From assembly GCA_963663365.2 (NCBI GenBank), contig CAXXIH010000001.1, positions 930,001-994,000 of the forward strand: a stretch of DNA of 64,000 nucleotides, in the 5' to 3' direction. The stretch is from G963663365 sp963663365. GTDB lineage: Bacteria > Hinthialibacterota > Hinthialibacteria > Hinthialibacterales > G963663365. Below, piece by piece: positions 53,885 to 63,985 of the stretch. Each line of letters begins with the position of its first letter. Within the stretch, counting starts at the first letter, position 1. Below the pieces are notes generated by a model that did no database searches, was not told the DNA's origin, and was given only the letters and a program-made list of their open reading frames with translations. Both the position numbers and the translations under genes were made by a program.

Positions 53885-56800
53885 CAGTGCACCCAATAAT
53901 CGTCGATAAAAGTATACGGATTCTCCGGCAGCCAGCCGCAGTTCTGCGGTCCTCCGAATGCGCCCATATCGCAATGGACATCACCGAGACCCGGCGGCAG
54001 GCAGGCGTCATCCCATAGGGCATCCGGATTGCCTGTATCGATACACGGAGATTCATCGTTTAGCCGCAAGCCTATAACAGGGGAAGTCGCTTCAAATGAG
54101 AATTGCGGATCGAGGTCGATGTTGCCGGTGCCTTCGAATCCGCCACGAATGTCAGACCAGGTTCCTAGAAGCAAACTTTCAGAAACTACGATTTCAGCAG
54201 GAGTGTTGTTCCACAAAATGCAATTTAATAATTCCGGGGAAGCGTCAAAGCATGAAATCCCGCCGCCGGAGTTTTCTGCGGTGGTGTGATTACCATAAAG
54301 CGTGCAGTTTTTAAAAGACGGCGCGGATGTGACGAGTGCATAGGCGCCGCCGCCATCCTCAGCGGCTGCATTGTCAGCAATGATGCAGTTATTAAGGGCA
54401 GGGGATGAGGATGATGAAAAGAATGTTCCGCCGCCGTAACCGGACTGGTTTTGTGTAATTATGCATCGAGTTAAATTTGGCGATGAAAGAGTTGTGTAGA
54501 TACCGCCGCCATACGTATTGGCGGTGTTGTTTTCGATCAGGCAATCGGTAACAGCAGGGAAAGAATTATCAGAGAAGTACATCCCTCCGCCATAATCGGC
54601 CTGATTTTGCGAAATGCGGCAGTCATCAATTACCGGCGAACCGCCGTTGCAATAAATCCCGCCGCCCCATACGGCGGTATTTCCGAAGATTGAACAATTG
54701 CAGAGGATGGGGGAGGTTTTAAAACAAGAGACACCGCTTTGCGATGCGCCGGTGATGATAAAGCCATCGAGAATTCCGTCATCCGCGCCCAGAACCGCGC
54801 TACTATCCGGCACACCGGGATTCAGCATGGTTGCATTCGCTGCCCAGTCCCGGTCTTCTCTTTGTCCCTCAGTTCCCAGAAAACCGGCATAGATACCGAC
54901 TCCCGGCTCCATTGTGACCGGTTCGCGATAAGAGCCTTGCGCAACCCAAACCTCGCCCCGTGTGGCGATGGTTCGAAGCGCTTTGTTGATTGAATTGAAT
55001 GCCGATTCCCACGAAGCGCCATCACCGCTTTCATTCGCGCTGGCATTTACATAATAGACATCCGGTTCGGATGGAGTGCTGCCATGAAAACCCGGTGGTG
55101 TTTCATACGCGCCGATGTCGGCGGTTTCATCTCCTTGCAGGCGAAGTAGACCGTTCAGACTTATGTCAGGTGCGGCCGCAGCCGAACCTTGATCGATGCA
55201 GGGGGAATTGTCCTGCAGTTGATAATCCCCGCCAGCGGCATCGATAAAGAGCGGCCTCGTAGCCAGGTTGCCATCGCCCGGCCATCCGCCTTGAAGACAG
55301 CTGTATTCGACAGTGGATTCCGCTGTTTCCTCCCGTAACTCCGCGCCCGGGTTCCATAGGATGCAATTGGTAAGCTGTGCCGCCGACGAATCCGAACAGA
55401 CGATGCCGCCATCCGTGTTCCCTACAATCGTGCAGTTTGTTAGTTCAGGCCGCGAGTTCCAATAACAGACAAGTCCCTGCCCATCGTTGCCTTCGATGAT
55501 GCAGTTAATCAACTTCGGTGAGGATGCATTACTATGAATGCCCGATGTGCCCGTAGCGGGGGCATTTCTTCCCGAGATGATACAATTGGCGAAGGCCGGT
55601 GATGTTTCCCGGCAGACAATCCGGCTGTTGAGGCTGCCCTCAATTGTAAAGCCATCCAGGATTGCGTCATCCGCTCCGATGACGCTGGACTCGACGGGAT
55701 CGCTGGGGCGAATCACGGTTTTGTTTACGTTCCAGTCTCGCTGCTCACGCTCGGTTTCGGTACCGTTGAAACCGCCATAAATGGCAACGCCCTCCTTCAT
55801 CGAAAATGCCTCTTCGTAATTTCCTCCGCTGACCCATATTTCGCTTCCCGGAACCGCCTTGCCAAGAACCGAAGAGATATAACCGTATGCCAGTTCCCAT
55901 GAAGTTCCATCCCCACTGGAGTCAATGCCATACTTTACATAGAGAGCCAAAGGTGGCGGTGTTTCCGGGGGGAGGAATTCCGGTGGGGATTCGTAAGCGC
56001 CCATGTCTACGAGGCCATCAGCGCCGGGGCGGGGACGACCCAAAATATCCCTATCCGGCGCGACCGAGGTTAGACCCGAATCCACACACATTGAGCCATC
56101 CCGAAGGTCATAGCGAACCGTGCCGCGCTGAAATTGCGGATATTCCGAGACATTGCCCTCGCCCGGCCAGCCTCCGGGAATACAACTGTAATTCACAACC
56201 GTAGACTGTGCGCCAGGACCGGTTATTTCAGTTCCACCATTCCACAAAATTGAATTAATTAGGCTTAATGTTGAGCCTGTTTCGCAATAGATGCTGTTGC
56301 CGGATGAATAATAGCCTCCATTACCAGTTACTGTGCAATTGATGAGCGTCGGGGATGACTGTCCGCCGCAGTAAAGTGCCGCACCCTTATAAGTTTCAAA
56401 CAAGTTGGAAACGGTATTGCCTGAAATTATACAATTTGTCAGTAATGGACGTGTATTCTCATCACAATGTATGCCAGCGCCATTAGAATCGGACTCATTG
56501 TCGAGGATTTGGCAGTTGCGAATTGTGGGAGCCGATGTGCCGACACAAGAAACACCAGCACCTGGGGTATATGAGTAAAAAACATTTTGACCATACAAAT
56601 AAAAGCCTGAAATATAGCAGCCATCAATATCCGGAGTGGAAGAATCCGCAGAGATGATACCACCACCACTGTTGTTGGAGATCGTGCAGTTGCGGATAAT
56701 TGGCGAAGACGATTCAAAACAGCCTACACCACCAGCGGTTGGGGCGTCCGGAAAGAAGGCTGAAGTATTGTTGTCAATTGTGCAATTCTCAATAATAGGC

Positions 56801-57606
56801 GCAGCCTCTCCTGCGCAATAAATTCCGCCTGCGTTGTATGCATTGTTATTATAGAGAATACAATTGCTAATTGTGGGCGTCGACGTGTCTTCGCAAGTTA
56901 TAGCCCCACCTTTAAATATTCCGCTGCATACTTCGATACTGCAATCAATTAATGCAGGCGAAGAAGAGTTGATACAGTAAATCGCTCCGCTGTCCGAATA
57001 TCGATTGCCTGTAATTGTACAATTAACCAAAGTCGGCGCGGATTGGTCTGTGCAGTAGAGTGAACCTTTGCTTTCAGAATGATTTCGGAAAGTACAGTCA
57101 CGTATGACCGGTGCGGCGGTTCCGTGGCAAGTCACTCCGGTATTCCCGGTGATTCCGCAAAATTCGCAATTGACGATTGTAGGCGAGGCACTCGTGCACT
57201 GCAGCCCGGCTACAGGATTTCCCCAAATGAAAAAATGATCCATCAGCGCGCCATCCGCGCCTTCTACAGTGCTTTGTTCAGAACTTGCCGCTTGAATATC
57301 GGTTATCATCTGAGAGAGTCTTTGGTCCGGTGATTCTTCAGTTCCTAAGAATCCTCCATAGAGAGAAACATTCGTGACCAAGGCGATGTTCTCGGTATAG
57401 ACGTGCATGGTGATCCAGAGCTGATCACCGGATTCGGCGGCTGCAAGACCGTCGGAGATGGTTGTGAAAGCCGTCTGCCAGCTGGAACCATCCCCTCCGG
57501 AGGAGGTCTTGGATACGTAAATGGTTTTACCGAGAGCGGATTGGAAGGCGAGTAATTGAAAAACAGCCAAGCAGGCCGTAAGAATCGGCACTCGGCGGTT
57601 TTTCAT
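53884..57606 (-). CDS. Secreted right-handed beta-helix protein with three DUF1565-type modules
   Basis: 1240 residues from the ATG at 57606 (GGAGG seven bases upstream; the TTG at 57612 is less likely). Signal peptide about 1-26. Three modules start near residues 27, 553 and 850 with YV-SG-GDGSSWQTAF-type openings, each followed by YGGF(L/N)GTE and long stretches of short helix-turn repeats (NCTI.GN, GGIYC, SPTI.NC) of parallel beta-helix proteins. Module ends have DMGAYE/DIGAYE blocks and CIDxG. It may be a lyase-like or adhesive surface protein; no catalytic set is clear. The stop overlaps the start of the protease gene. Confidence 0.85.
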   Translation of the reverse strand: MKNRRVPILTACLAVFQLLAFQSALGKTIYVSKTSSGGDGSSWQTAFTTISDGLAAAESGDQLWITMHVYTENIALVTNVSLYGGFLGTEESPDQRLSQMITDIQAASSEQSTVEGADGALMDHFFIWGNPVAGLQCTSASPTIVNCEFCGITGNTGVTCHGTAAPVIRDCTFRNHSESKGSLYCTDQSAPTLVNCTITGNRYSDSGAIYCINSSSPALIDCSIEVCSGIFKGGAITCEDTSTPTISNCILYNNNAYNAGGIYCAGEAAPIIENCTIDNNTSAFFPDAPTAGGVGCFESSSPIIRNCTISNNSGGGIISADSSTPDIDGCYISGFYLYGQNVFYSYTPGAGVSCVGTSAPTIRNCQILDNESDSNGAGIHCDENTRPLLTNCIISGNTVSNLFETYKGAALYCGGQSSPTLINCTVTGNGGYYSSGNSIYCETGSTLSLINSILWNGGTEITGPGAQSTVVNYSCIPGGWPGEGNVSEYPQFQRGTVRYDLRDGSMCVDSGLTSVAPDRDILGRPRPGADGLVDMGAYESPPEFLPPETPPPLALYVKYGIDSSGDGTSWELAYGYISSVLGKAVPGSEIWVSGGNYEEAFSMKEGVAIYGGFNGTETEREQRDWNVNKTVIRPSDPVESSVIGADDAILDGFTIEGSLNSRIVCRETSPAFANCIISGRNAPATGTSGIHSNASSPKLINCIIEGNDGQGLVCYWNSRPELTNCTIVGNTDGGIVCSDSSAAQLTNCILWNPGAELREETAESTVEYSCLQGGWPGDGNLATRPLFIDAAGGDYQLQDNSPCIDQGSAAAAPDISLNGLLRLQGDETADIGAYETPPGFHGSTPSEPDVYYVNASANESGDGASWESAFNSINKALRTIATRGEVWVAQGSYREPVTMEPGVGIYAGFLGTEGQREDRDWAANATMLNPGVPDSSAVLGADDGILDGFIITGASQSGVSCFKTSPILCNCSIFGNTAVWGGGIYCNGGSPVIDDCRISQNQADYGGGMYFSDNSFPAVTDCLIENNTANTYGGGIYTTLSSPNLTRCIITQNQSGYGGGTFFSSSSSPALNNCIIADNAAAEDGGGAYALVTSAPSFKNCTLYGNHTTAENSGGGISCFDASPELLNCILWNNTPAEIVVSESLLLGTWSDIRGGFEGTGNIDLDPQFSFEATSPVIGLRLNDESPCIDTGNPDALWDDACLPPGLGDVHCDMGAFGGPQNCGWLPENPYTFIDDYWVH

Positions 57607-57930
57607 CTCCAAACCTCCCTTTAAGAGCGTATTGACCTAAAGCAAGCCGTACCCCATAGGAGAATAACGCAGAAAGTCTTGGGTGTCATCTAAAGTTGAG
57701 TGTTATTTTTTCTGTATCCGGGAGAGCAGGAGCAGGGAATCCGATGGCATGAGTTTCCGGGAGATGATTTTGATTCAGCATAATTGTGCCCAAACAGAAG
57801 AATGCGGCAGTTCTTGGAAGAAACTACCGCAGAATGTCTTTGTATTTATCAGTACGCGCGGAACTGGAATATTGATCCGAAATCCTAATTGAGCCAGAAA
57901 TCGGATGGAATCCCATCGGCAAGTAAAGGC
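57607..57930. other. Gene-free gap upstream of the beta-helix gene
   Basis: 324 bases with no gene. It carries the ribosome-binding site of the beta-helix gene and a loose imperfect hairpin (TGCGG..CCGCA, around 57802-57832). No good terminator for the RND operon is visible. Confidence 0.45.
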
Positions 57931-59370
57931 TTATTTGATTTCTTCTCCTAATGGGAATTCATCCTCTACCCCACCCAGGACGGCGTACAATCTCGCCTGA
58001 TTGGAAAACTTGGCGAGCCGGAGCTGCACCAATCCTTGCTCCGCCGTATAGAGTGAGCGTTGCGCATCCAATACGCTGAGGTAGCTATCTTGGCCTTTTG
58101 TGTATCGCGTATTGGAGAGCTGATACGATTCATCCAGGGCATCAACAAGAGACTCTTGAGCCTGCAACTGCTCATCGATTTTATCCTGCACGGCAAATAC
58201 ATCGGCGACTTCTCTAAATGAGGTCTGTATTGCCTGTTCGTATTGAGCCAATGCGATTTCTTTTTCGACTTTTGAAACCTTATAGGCTGATCTCAAACGG
58301 CTATCGAAAATCGGCATCACGAGCTGGGGTGCATAACTCCATGTATCGGTACCCGATGAGAAGAGGTCGCTAAGATCCCCGCTGGCGGTTCCAATGGCTG
58401 TCGAAAGCGAGATGCGTGGGAAAAAGGCAGCCCGTGCAGCGCCGATATTGGCATAGGCCGCTTTAAGATGGTGCTCGGCTGCGAGAATATCGGGACGGTT
58501 CAACAGAATTTCGGAAGGAAGATTCATGGTAACTTCGGGTGAAGGTTGAACACTATCTAAATCTTCAGGCATCCACTCAGCCGGGAGCGGTGTCGAGTAG
58601 CCAATTAAGAGATTCAGCGCGTTTTGATCTTGTGCCGTTAATTGCTCATATCGGCTGATATCGACTTGAGCGGAATCCACCTGTGTTTGTGCACGCCGAA
58701 GATCGAGTTTGTTGGACAATCCATTGTCGAATCGCTGTTTTATCAGCTCGTACGACTTTTTTTGCGCTTCGTACGTATTTTGTGCCAGATGCAGGCTTTC
58801 ACGATCCGCAGCCAAAGTGAGATAAGCGTTGGCTACTTCGAACACCAAACCGATTTTGACACTTCGGTGAGCCTCTTCTGTTGCAAAATATTCTTCCAGC
58901 GCTCGGCCTTCCAAGTTGCGCATGCGGCCAAAGAAGTCGATCTCCCATGAACTGATGCCGAGATCGACATTGTATTGCTCAATATCGAGAGAACCGCCTC
59001 CGCCGAAACTTGAGGCCGAGGCACGACGTTTTGTTCCGCCAGCGGTTAAATCCAAAGTGGGATAGAGTTCGGCGCGTTGAATGTTGTACATGGCCCGCGC
59101 TCTTTGGACGTTTAAGGCGGCGATTTGCCCATTGCGATTGTTGGCCAATGCCGTCTCGATAACGTCTATTAGCCGCTGATCAGTGAAGAAATTCCGCCAC
59201 TGAAGAGTGGATTTCTCCTCTGCCGTAACTGTGGCCCGAGCGCCTTTTTCTAATGAACTTGTCTGCCAAGCCGAGGGGATCGGGGCTTCGGGCTTTTCAT
59301 ACTCCGGAGTCAGAGAGCAACTTGCGAGCGAAAATGCTAATCCTATGGAGAGGAACAGATTTTTATTCAT
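57931..59370 (-). CDS. Outer-membrane efflux lipoprotein (NodT/OprM family)
   Basis: 479 residues from the ATG at 59370. The lipobox is LASC at about 15-18, so the mature protein is lipid-anchored. TolC-fold patterns include EKSTLQWRNFFTD, NNRNGQIAALNVQRARA, LDLTAGGTKRR and paired repeats such as LLNRPDILAAEHHLKAAYANIGAARAAFFP with the conserved NRPD. It forms the outer-membrane channel of the tripartite pump. Its start overlaps the end of the RND gene by eight bases; the operon order is adaptor, pump, channel. Confidence 0.95.
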   Translation of the reverse strand: MNKNLFLSIGLAFSLASCSLTPEYEKPEAPIPSAWQTSSLEKGARATVTAEEKSTLQWRNFFTDQRLIDVIETALANNRNGQIAALNVQRARAMYNIQRAELYPTLDLTAGGTKRRASASSFGGGGSLDIEQYNVDLGISSWEIDFFGRMRNLEGRALEEYFATEEAHRSVKIGLVFEVANAYLTLAADRESLHLAQNTYEAQKKSYELIKQRFDNGLSNKLDLRRAQTQVDSAQVDISRYEQLTAQDQNALNLLIGYSTPLPAEWMPEDLDSVQPSPEVTMNLPSEILLNRPDILAAEHHLKAAYANIGAARAAFFPRISLSTAIGTASGDLSDLFSSGTDTWSYAPQLVMPIFDSRLRSAYKVSKVEKEIALAQYEQAIQTSFREVADVFAVQDKIDEQLQAQESLVDALDESYQLSNTRYTKGQDSYLSVLDAQRSLYTAEQGLVQLRLAKFSNQARLYAVLGGVEDEFPLGEEIK

Positions 59371-62300
59371 TTGAATCACTTCCCAATAAATCGGCTTTTT
59401 TATCCTTTGCAATGGCGCTTTTCCGGCCTTTACCAAATGCAGAGTAGATCAACACATAGAAGAGCGGCGCGAACAAGGTAACAAGAATTGTTGAAGTTAC
59501 GACGCCACCCAAAACGCCCGTGCCGATAGCGACTTGCGCGCCCGCACCGGCTCCATGAGCAATGGCCAACGGTATAACACCGAATCCGAATGCCATTGAG
59601 GTCATGACGATGGGACGTAAGCGCAGTTTCGCGCCTTCAAGCGTGGCTTCGATCAGCCCCATGCCTGCATCCACTCTCTCTTTTGCGAACTGGACGATGA
59701 GGATGGCATTCTTTGTTGTTAATCCCAACGTGGTCAATAAGCCGATTTGGAAATAGACATCGTTCGGTAATCCCCGCCAGGTTGAGGCGATAACTCCTCC
59801 GATTGCCCCCAATGGCAGAGTCAGCAAAATCGAGATGGGAATCGGCCAACTTTCATAAAGAGCCGCCAGGCAGAGGAAGATGACCAAAATGGAGAATGCA
59901 TAGAGCATGGGAGCCTGGGAACCCGCAAGCCGTTCTTGATAAGAAAGACCGGTCCAGTCATAGCCGAATCCTTGGGGCAAATTTCCGACGAAGTCCTCCA
60001 TCAATTTCATGGCTTCACCTGAACTTCTGCCGGGAGCCGGTTCACCCCAGACATTAATGGATGGGAAACCGTTAAAGCGTTCCAACTTGGGCGAACCGTA
60101 AGACCATCTGCCAGCTGCGAATGAAGTGAAGGGAACCATCTTCCCTTCTAAGTTACGCACATAAAGCTTTTCCAGATCACTGGGGAGCATACGGTCAGAA
60201 GCATCCGCTTGGACATACACACGTTTAACACGTCCGTTTTGAATGAAGTCATTGACGTATGAACTGCCGAAGGCAGCGGCAATGGTGTTGTGAATCGATG
60301 AGATCGGAACACCGAGGGCTCCGGCCACTTCCCAATCGATATCGACACGATACTCGGGAACATCCTCCAAGCCGTTTGGACGAACATTAACCAAGCGCGC
60401 ATCTTGCCCGGCCATGCCGAGGAGTTGGTTACGAGCTGCTATAAGATCTGCATGACCTTTTCCGCCACGATCCAGCAATTGGAAGTCAAATCCTTTGCCT
60501 TGTCCCAATTCGATAACAGCCGGCGGTGGGAAAGCGAAAACCATTGCCGCGCGAATTTTCGAAAACGCCCCCATGGCTCTGCCTACTACCGCATCGACTT
60601 TAAGATCCGGACGGTCGCGAAGTTCCCAGTCCCTGAGTTTGACAAAGGCCAAGCCCATGTTTTGTCCACGTCCGGAAAAACTAAAACCGGAAATTGTGAA
60701 GCAAGATTCAATGGCATCCTTTTCATCAATTAAGAGATAATCCCGGACCTGATTCAGGACTTCTTGGGTTTGTTCCAGTGTAGAGTTGCCCGGGAGCATT
60801 GCCTGAACATAGAGAAGCCCTTGATCCTCATTGGGCAGATAAGAGGTAGGCATTTGCATAAACAGGTAGCCCATGGCTGCCACAATAAGAACGAAGAGGA
60901 ATAGATACCGAAGTCTTTTGGATAGGGAGTGCCCGACTACTTTTAGATAGATGCGCCGGGTGAAATAAAATACGCGGTCGAACCACAAGAAAAAGGGCCG
61001 CAAGAAAAAGATGGCTGATTCCGCGGGTTCGTGTCCTTTGGCAACCGGTTTGAGAAGTGCTGCACAAAGAACCGGGGTTAGAATCAAGGCAACCAGAACC
61101 GAAAGCAACATCGAGGCGATAATGGTCACCGAGAACTGACGGTAAATAACACCGGTGGAACCACCAAAGAACGCCATCGGACCGAATACGGCAGAGAGAA
61201 CTAAGCCGATACCAATTAGAGCACTGGTGATCTGGTCCATGGATTTGGCAACGGCCTCTTTGGGCGGAAGACCTTCTTCGCTCATAATCCGCTCGACGTT
61301 TTCCACAACGACAATGGCGTCATCGACCAGAAGTCCGATGGCCAGCACCATGGCGAACATGGTTAACATATTGATTGAAAATCCGAAAAGCCCCAGTACC
61401 GCGAAGGTTCCTAAAATAACCACAGGCACAGCGATGGTCGGGATCAAGGTTGCGCGCATGTTGCCCATGAAGAGGTACATAACCAGGAATACCAGTATGA
61501 TCGCTTCAAATAAGGTTTTTACAACTTCATCGATTGCAACTTCGATAAAAGGTGTTGTGTCATAGGGATAGACGATTTTCATTCCGGGAGGGAAGAACTG
61601 ACTCATCTCGTCGAGTTTGGCCTTAATCCGGTCCGCCGTATCCAGCGCATTGGCGCCGGCGGCTTGGCGGATTGCCATACCACCCGCAGACAAGCCATTG
61701 TAAAGGGCAGTAACGTCATACTGCTCGGTTCCTAATTCTGTTCTGCCGACATCTTTGATGCGAATAATGGAACCGTCCGGATTGATACGAATAGGAATTG
61801 CAGCAAACTCTTCCGGAGTTTTTAGAAGGTTCTGGACAACGATTGAAGCATTCAGCCGTTGGCCTTCGACCGCAGGTGCTCCACCGAACTGACCGGCCGA
61901 TACCTCAACGTTATAAGAACGGAGCGCTGTAAGGACATCTTCGACTGTCAAATTATAGTTGGTCAGCTGTTCGGGATTCAGCCAAACACGCATGGCGTAT
62001 TGTGTCCCGAAGGTCATGACTTCGCCGACGCCCGGCACACGGGATAAGACCTTCTCAAGCGTGGATTGCATGTAATCCCGGAGGTCATTGCCATCCATGC
62101 TCCCGTCTTCAGAGATCAGTCCGACAATAATTAGATAGTTACGTGTCGATTTGCTGACTTTGACACCTTGGCGTTGGACAACTTCAGGCAGACTGGCCAT
62201 GGCCAGCTGAAGTTTGTTTTGCACCTGAGCCCATGCCAGGTCGGCATCGGTCCCCGGTTCAAAAGTCAATTCAATACGTGATGCACCGGAAGAATCACTG

Positions 62301-62545
62301 GTTGCCGACAGATAAAGCATATTGTCGAAACCTGTCATCTTCTGTTCGATGATTTGGGTTACGCTATTTTCGACTGTTTCGGCCGAAGCGCCCGGATAAA
62401 AGGATTCAATCGCAATCGAAGGCGGGGCGATGGGGGGATATTGAGAGATCGGCAGATTGTAGATTGCCAATCCACCCGCCACCATTTGAACGATGGCAAT
62501 GACCCAGGCGAATACCGGACGTTCCAGAAAGAACTTTGACAACAT
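59363..62545 (-). CDS. RND efflux pump inner-membrane protein (AcrB/MexB, HAE-1 type)
   Basis: 1060-residue proton-driven drug exporter. It has the HAE-1 start MLSKFFLERPVFAWVIAI, VDDAIVVVENVERIM in transmembrane helix 4 with paired Asp for proton relay, GFSINMLTMFAMVLAIGLLVDD and the second-half counterpart KNAILIVQFAKE with conserved Lys. Two large periplasmic loops make the porter and docking domains. Substrates are likely dyes, detergents or hydrophobic drugs; they cannot be told from sequence. It lies 17 bases after the adaptor gene. Confidence 0.97.
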   Translation of the reverse strand: MLSKFFLERPVFAWVIAIVQMVAGGLAIYNLPISQYPPIAPPSIAIESFYPGASAETVENSVTQIIEQKMTGFDNMLYLSATSDSSGASRIELTFEPGTDADLAWAQVQNKLQLAMASLPEVVQRQGVKVSKSTRNYLIIVGLISEDGSMDGNDLRDYMQSTLEKVLSRVPGVGEVMTFGTQYAMRVWLNPEQLTNYNLTVEDVLTALRSYNVEVSAGQFGGAPAVEGQRLNASIVVQNLLKTPEEFAAIPIRINPDGSIIRIKDVGRTELGTEQYDVTALYNGLSAGGMAIRQAAGANALDTADRIKAKLDEMSQFFPPGMKIVYPYDTTPFIEVAIDEVVKTLFEAIILVFLVMYLFMGNMRATLIPTIAVPVVILGTFAVLGLFGFSINMLTMFAMVLAIGLLVDDAIVVVENVERIMSEEGLPPKEAVAKSMDQITSALIGIGLVLSAVFGPMAFFGGSTGVIYRQFSVTIIASMLLSVLVALILTPVLCAALLKPVAKGHEPAESAIFFLRPFFLWFDRVFYFTRRIYLKVVGHSLSKRLRYLFLFVLIVAAMGYLFMQMPTSYLPNEDQGLLYVQAMLPGNSTLEQTQEVLNQVRDYLLIDEKDAIESCFTISGFSFSGRGQNMGLAFVKLRDWELRDRPDLKVDAVVGRAMGAFSKIRAAMVFAFPPPAVIELGQGKGFDFQLLDRGGKGHADLIAARNQLLGMAGQDARLVNVRPNGLEDVPEYRVDIDWEVAGALGVPISSIHNTIAAAFGSSYVNDFIQNGRVKRVYVQADASDRMLPSDLEKLYVRNLEGKMVPFTSFAAGRWSYGSPKLERFNGFPSINVWGEPAPGRSSGEAMKLMEDFVGNLPQGFGYDWTGLSYQERLAGSQAPMLYAFSILVIFLCLAALYESWPIPISILLTLPLGAIGGVIASTWRGLPNDVYFQIGLLTTLGLTTKNAILIVQFAKERVDAGMGLIEATLEGAKLRLRPIVMTSMAFGFGVIPLAIAHGAGAGAQVAIGTGVLGGVVTSTILVTLFAPLFYVLIYSAFGKGRKSAIAKDKKADLLGSDSNE

Positions 62546-62562
62546 AATAAGGCCTCCGCCTT

Positions 62563-63879
62563 TTAGTTTGACTCAGATTGCGCGGTTTTTGTTTGTGGAC
62601 CATCATCAGTCACAACGGAGGCGGTGACTTTTGAGCCCGGACGGACTTTTTGAATACCTTCGATGATGATCCTTTCACCTGAATTCAGACCGGATGTCAC
62701 AAGCCACCGGTCACCAAGACTGCGATCAACCGTCAGCATTTTCTGTTGGACCGTATCTTCGGAATCCACAATCAGTACATAAGGATTTCCCTTCGGATCG
62801 CGCGATACAGCATTTTGAGTGACAAGGATTGCGTTCTCGTTGATGCCTTCCACGATCACACCACGCACAAACATGCCTGGCAGAAGAAGACCGTCCGGAT
62901 TAGGAACAGTGATTCGCAAGACAACAGAGCCGGTTGTCGGTTCGACTGTGATATCTCGAAACTGGAGGGTTCCTTCCAACGAATAATTCGAGTCTTCTTC
63001 AAAGTGAATCTTAACCTTGTTGAAATCGACTCCCTCGCGGTTAATTTCGTTGTTTTCGAGCCGTTGACGTAACCGCAATAATTCGGTCGTGGACTGGGGG
63101 ACATCCACATAGACCGGATCCACCTGCTGTATGGTTGACAATGGAATCGCTTGATACGCCGTAACAACAGCGCCTTCGGTTACATTGGATCTGCCAATGC
63201 GTCCGGAGATAGGCGCGTTGACTTGGGTGTATTCCAGGTTGATGCGTGCGTTTTTTACGACAGCTTCCGCTTGTTGAATCGCGGCTTCGGCCTCGGCGAT
63301 GGCTTCACGATCCCGTCTTACCTGGGCCTCTGCCGACCGAAGTGCAGCCTCCGCTACTTCATCTTCAGTTATAGCCTGGTCACGCTCTGTTGCGGATACT
63401 GCGCCGGTCACCACCAATTCTTCAAAGCGTTGCCGGTTTTTGCGTGCAAAATTTAATGTGGCCTGGTGTTGTTTGATACTGGCTTTGCTTGCCTCTAAAG
63501 ACGCTTGAAGTCTTGCAATGGTTTTATGGGCGACGGCAAGGTTTGCTTCGGCATTATCCAGCTCCGCCTGAAATGGGGCGGGATCGATCTGATAGAGAAC
63601 CTGACCCGCTTCAACATCAGTACCTTCTGTGAAAAGGCGGCTCTGAATTAGACCGCTGACTTGAGGCCTGATCTCAGCAACGCGGAAGGCCGAGACCCGG
63701 CCCGGCAATTCTTTGGTCAAAACCACAGATTCTGTTTTGACGACAGCAACGCCGACACTCGGAGGGGGGGCTTGTGCTCCAGGCTGCTGATTTGAAGCCT
63801 CTTTTTCGCATCCACTGAGGAGGACGCATGCCAGTAGCGCCGAAATGACGCCGACTCTTGCTCGTGCGGTGTGTCGCAT
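62563..63879 (-). CDS. RND efflux periplasmic adaptor (AcrA family)
   Basis: 438-residue membrane-fusion lipoprotein. The lipobox VLLSGC ends the signal at about residue 24. The barrel-sandwich part has VSGLIQSRLFTEGTDVEAGQVLYQIDPAPF, followed by a long alpha-hairpin (about 95-200), then INLEYTQVNAPISGRIGRSNVTEGAVV and beta-barrel and membrane-proximal domains. It links the pump to the outer-membrane channel. AAAGGTG lies before the ATG. A TetR-type palindrome lies 86 bases upstream. Confidence 0.96.
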   Translation of the reverse strand: MRHTARARVGVISALLACVLLSGCEKEASNQQPGAQAPPPSVGVAVVKTESVVLTKELPGRVSAFRVAEIRPQVSGLIQSRLFTEGTDVEAGQVLYQIDPAPFQAELDNAEANLAVAHKTIARLQASLEASKASIKQHQATLNFARKNRQRFEELVVTGAVSATERDQAITEDEVAEAALRSAEAQVRRDREAIAEAEAAIQQAEAVVKNARINLEYTQVNAPISGRIGRSNVTEGAVVTAYQAIPLSTIQQVDPVYVDVPQSTTELLRLRQRLENNEINREGVDFNKVKIHFEEDSNYSLEGTLQFRDITVEPTTGSVVLRITVPNPDGLLLPGMFVRGVIVEGINENAILVTQNAVSRDPKGNPYVLIVDSEDTVQQKMLTVDRSLGDRWLVTSGLNSGERIIIEGIQKVRPGSKVTASVVTDDGPQTKTAQSESN

Positions 63880-63965
63880 GATTAAACACCTTTGCTATTT
63901 CCAAATATCCCGGCCGTTCCCGCTTGATCGCTGGTGGTATCAGCGCGGCCTCCGGCACCGGTAAT

Positions 63966-63985
63966 CGGAATGAACGCTCATTCCG
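63966..63985. promoter_or_regulatory. TetR/AcrR-type operator palindrome
   Basis: Perfect palindrome with arms CGGAATGA and TCATTCCG and a four-base centre. Its form matches operators of TetR-family repressors that govern RND pumps. It lies between the adaptor gene and the right window edge, where a divergent regulator gene could start. Confidence 0.65.

Noticed and set aside
63674..63958. Open frame of 94 codons reaching past the adaptor start
   Set aside because: Out of frame with the clear AcrA-type adaptor gene and without any recognisable pattern.
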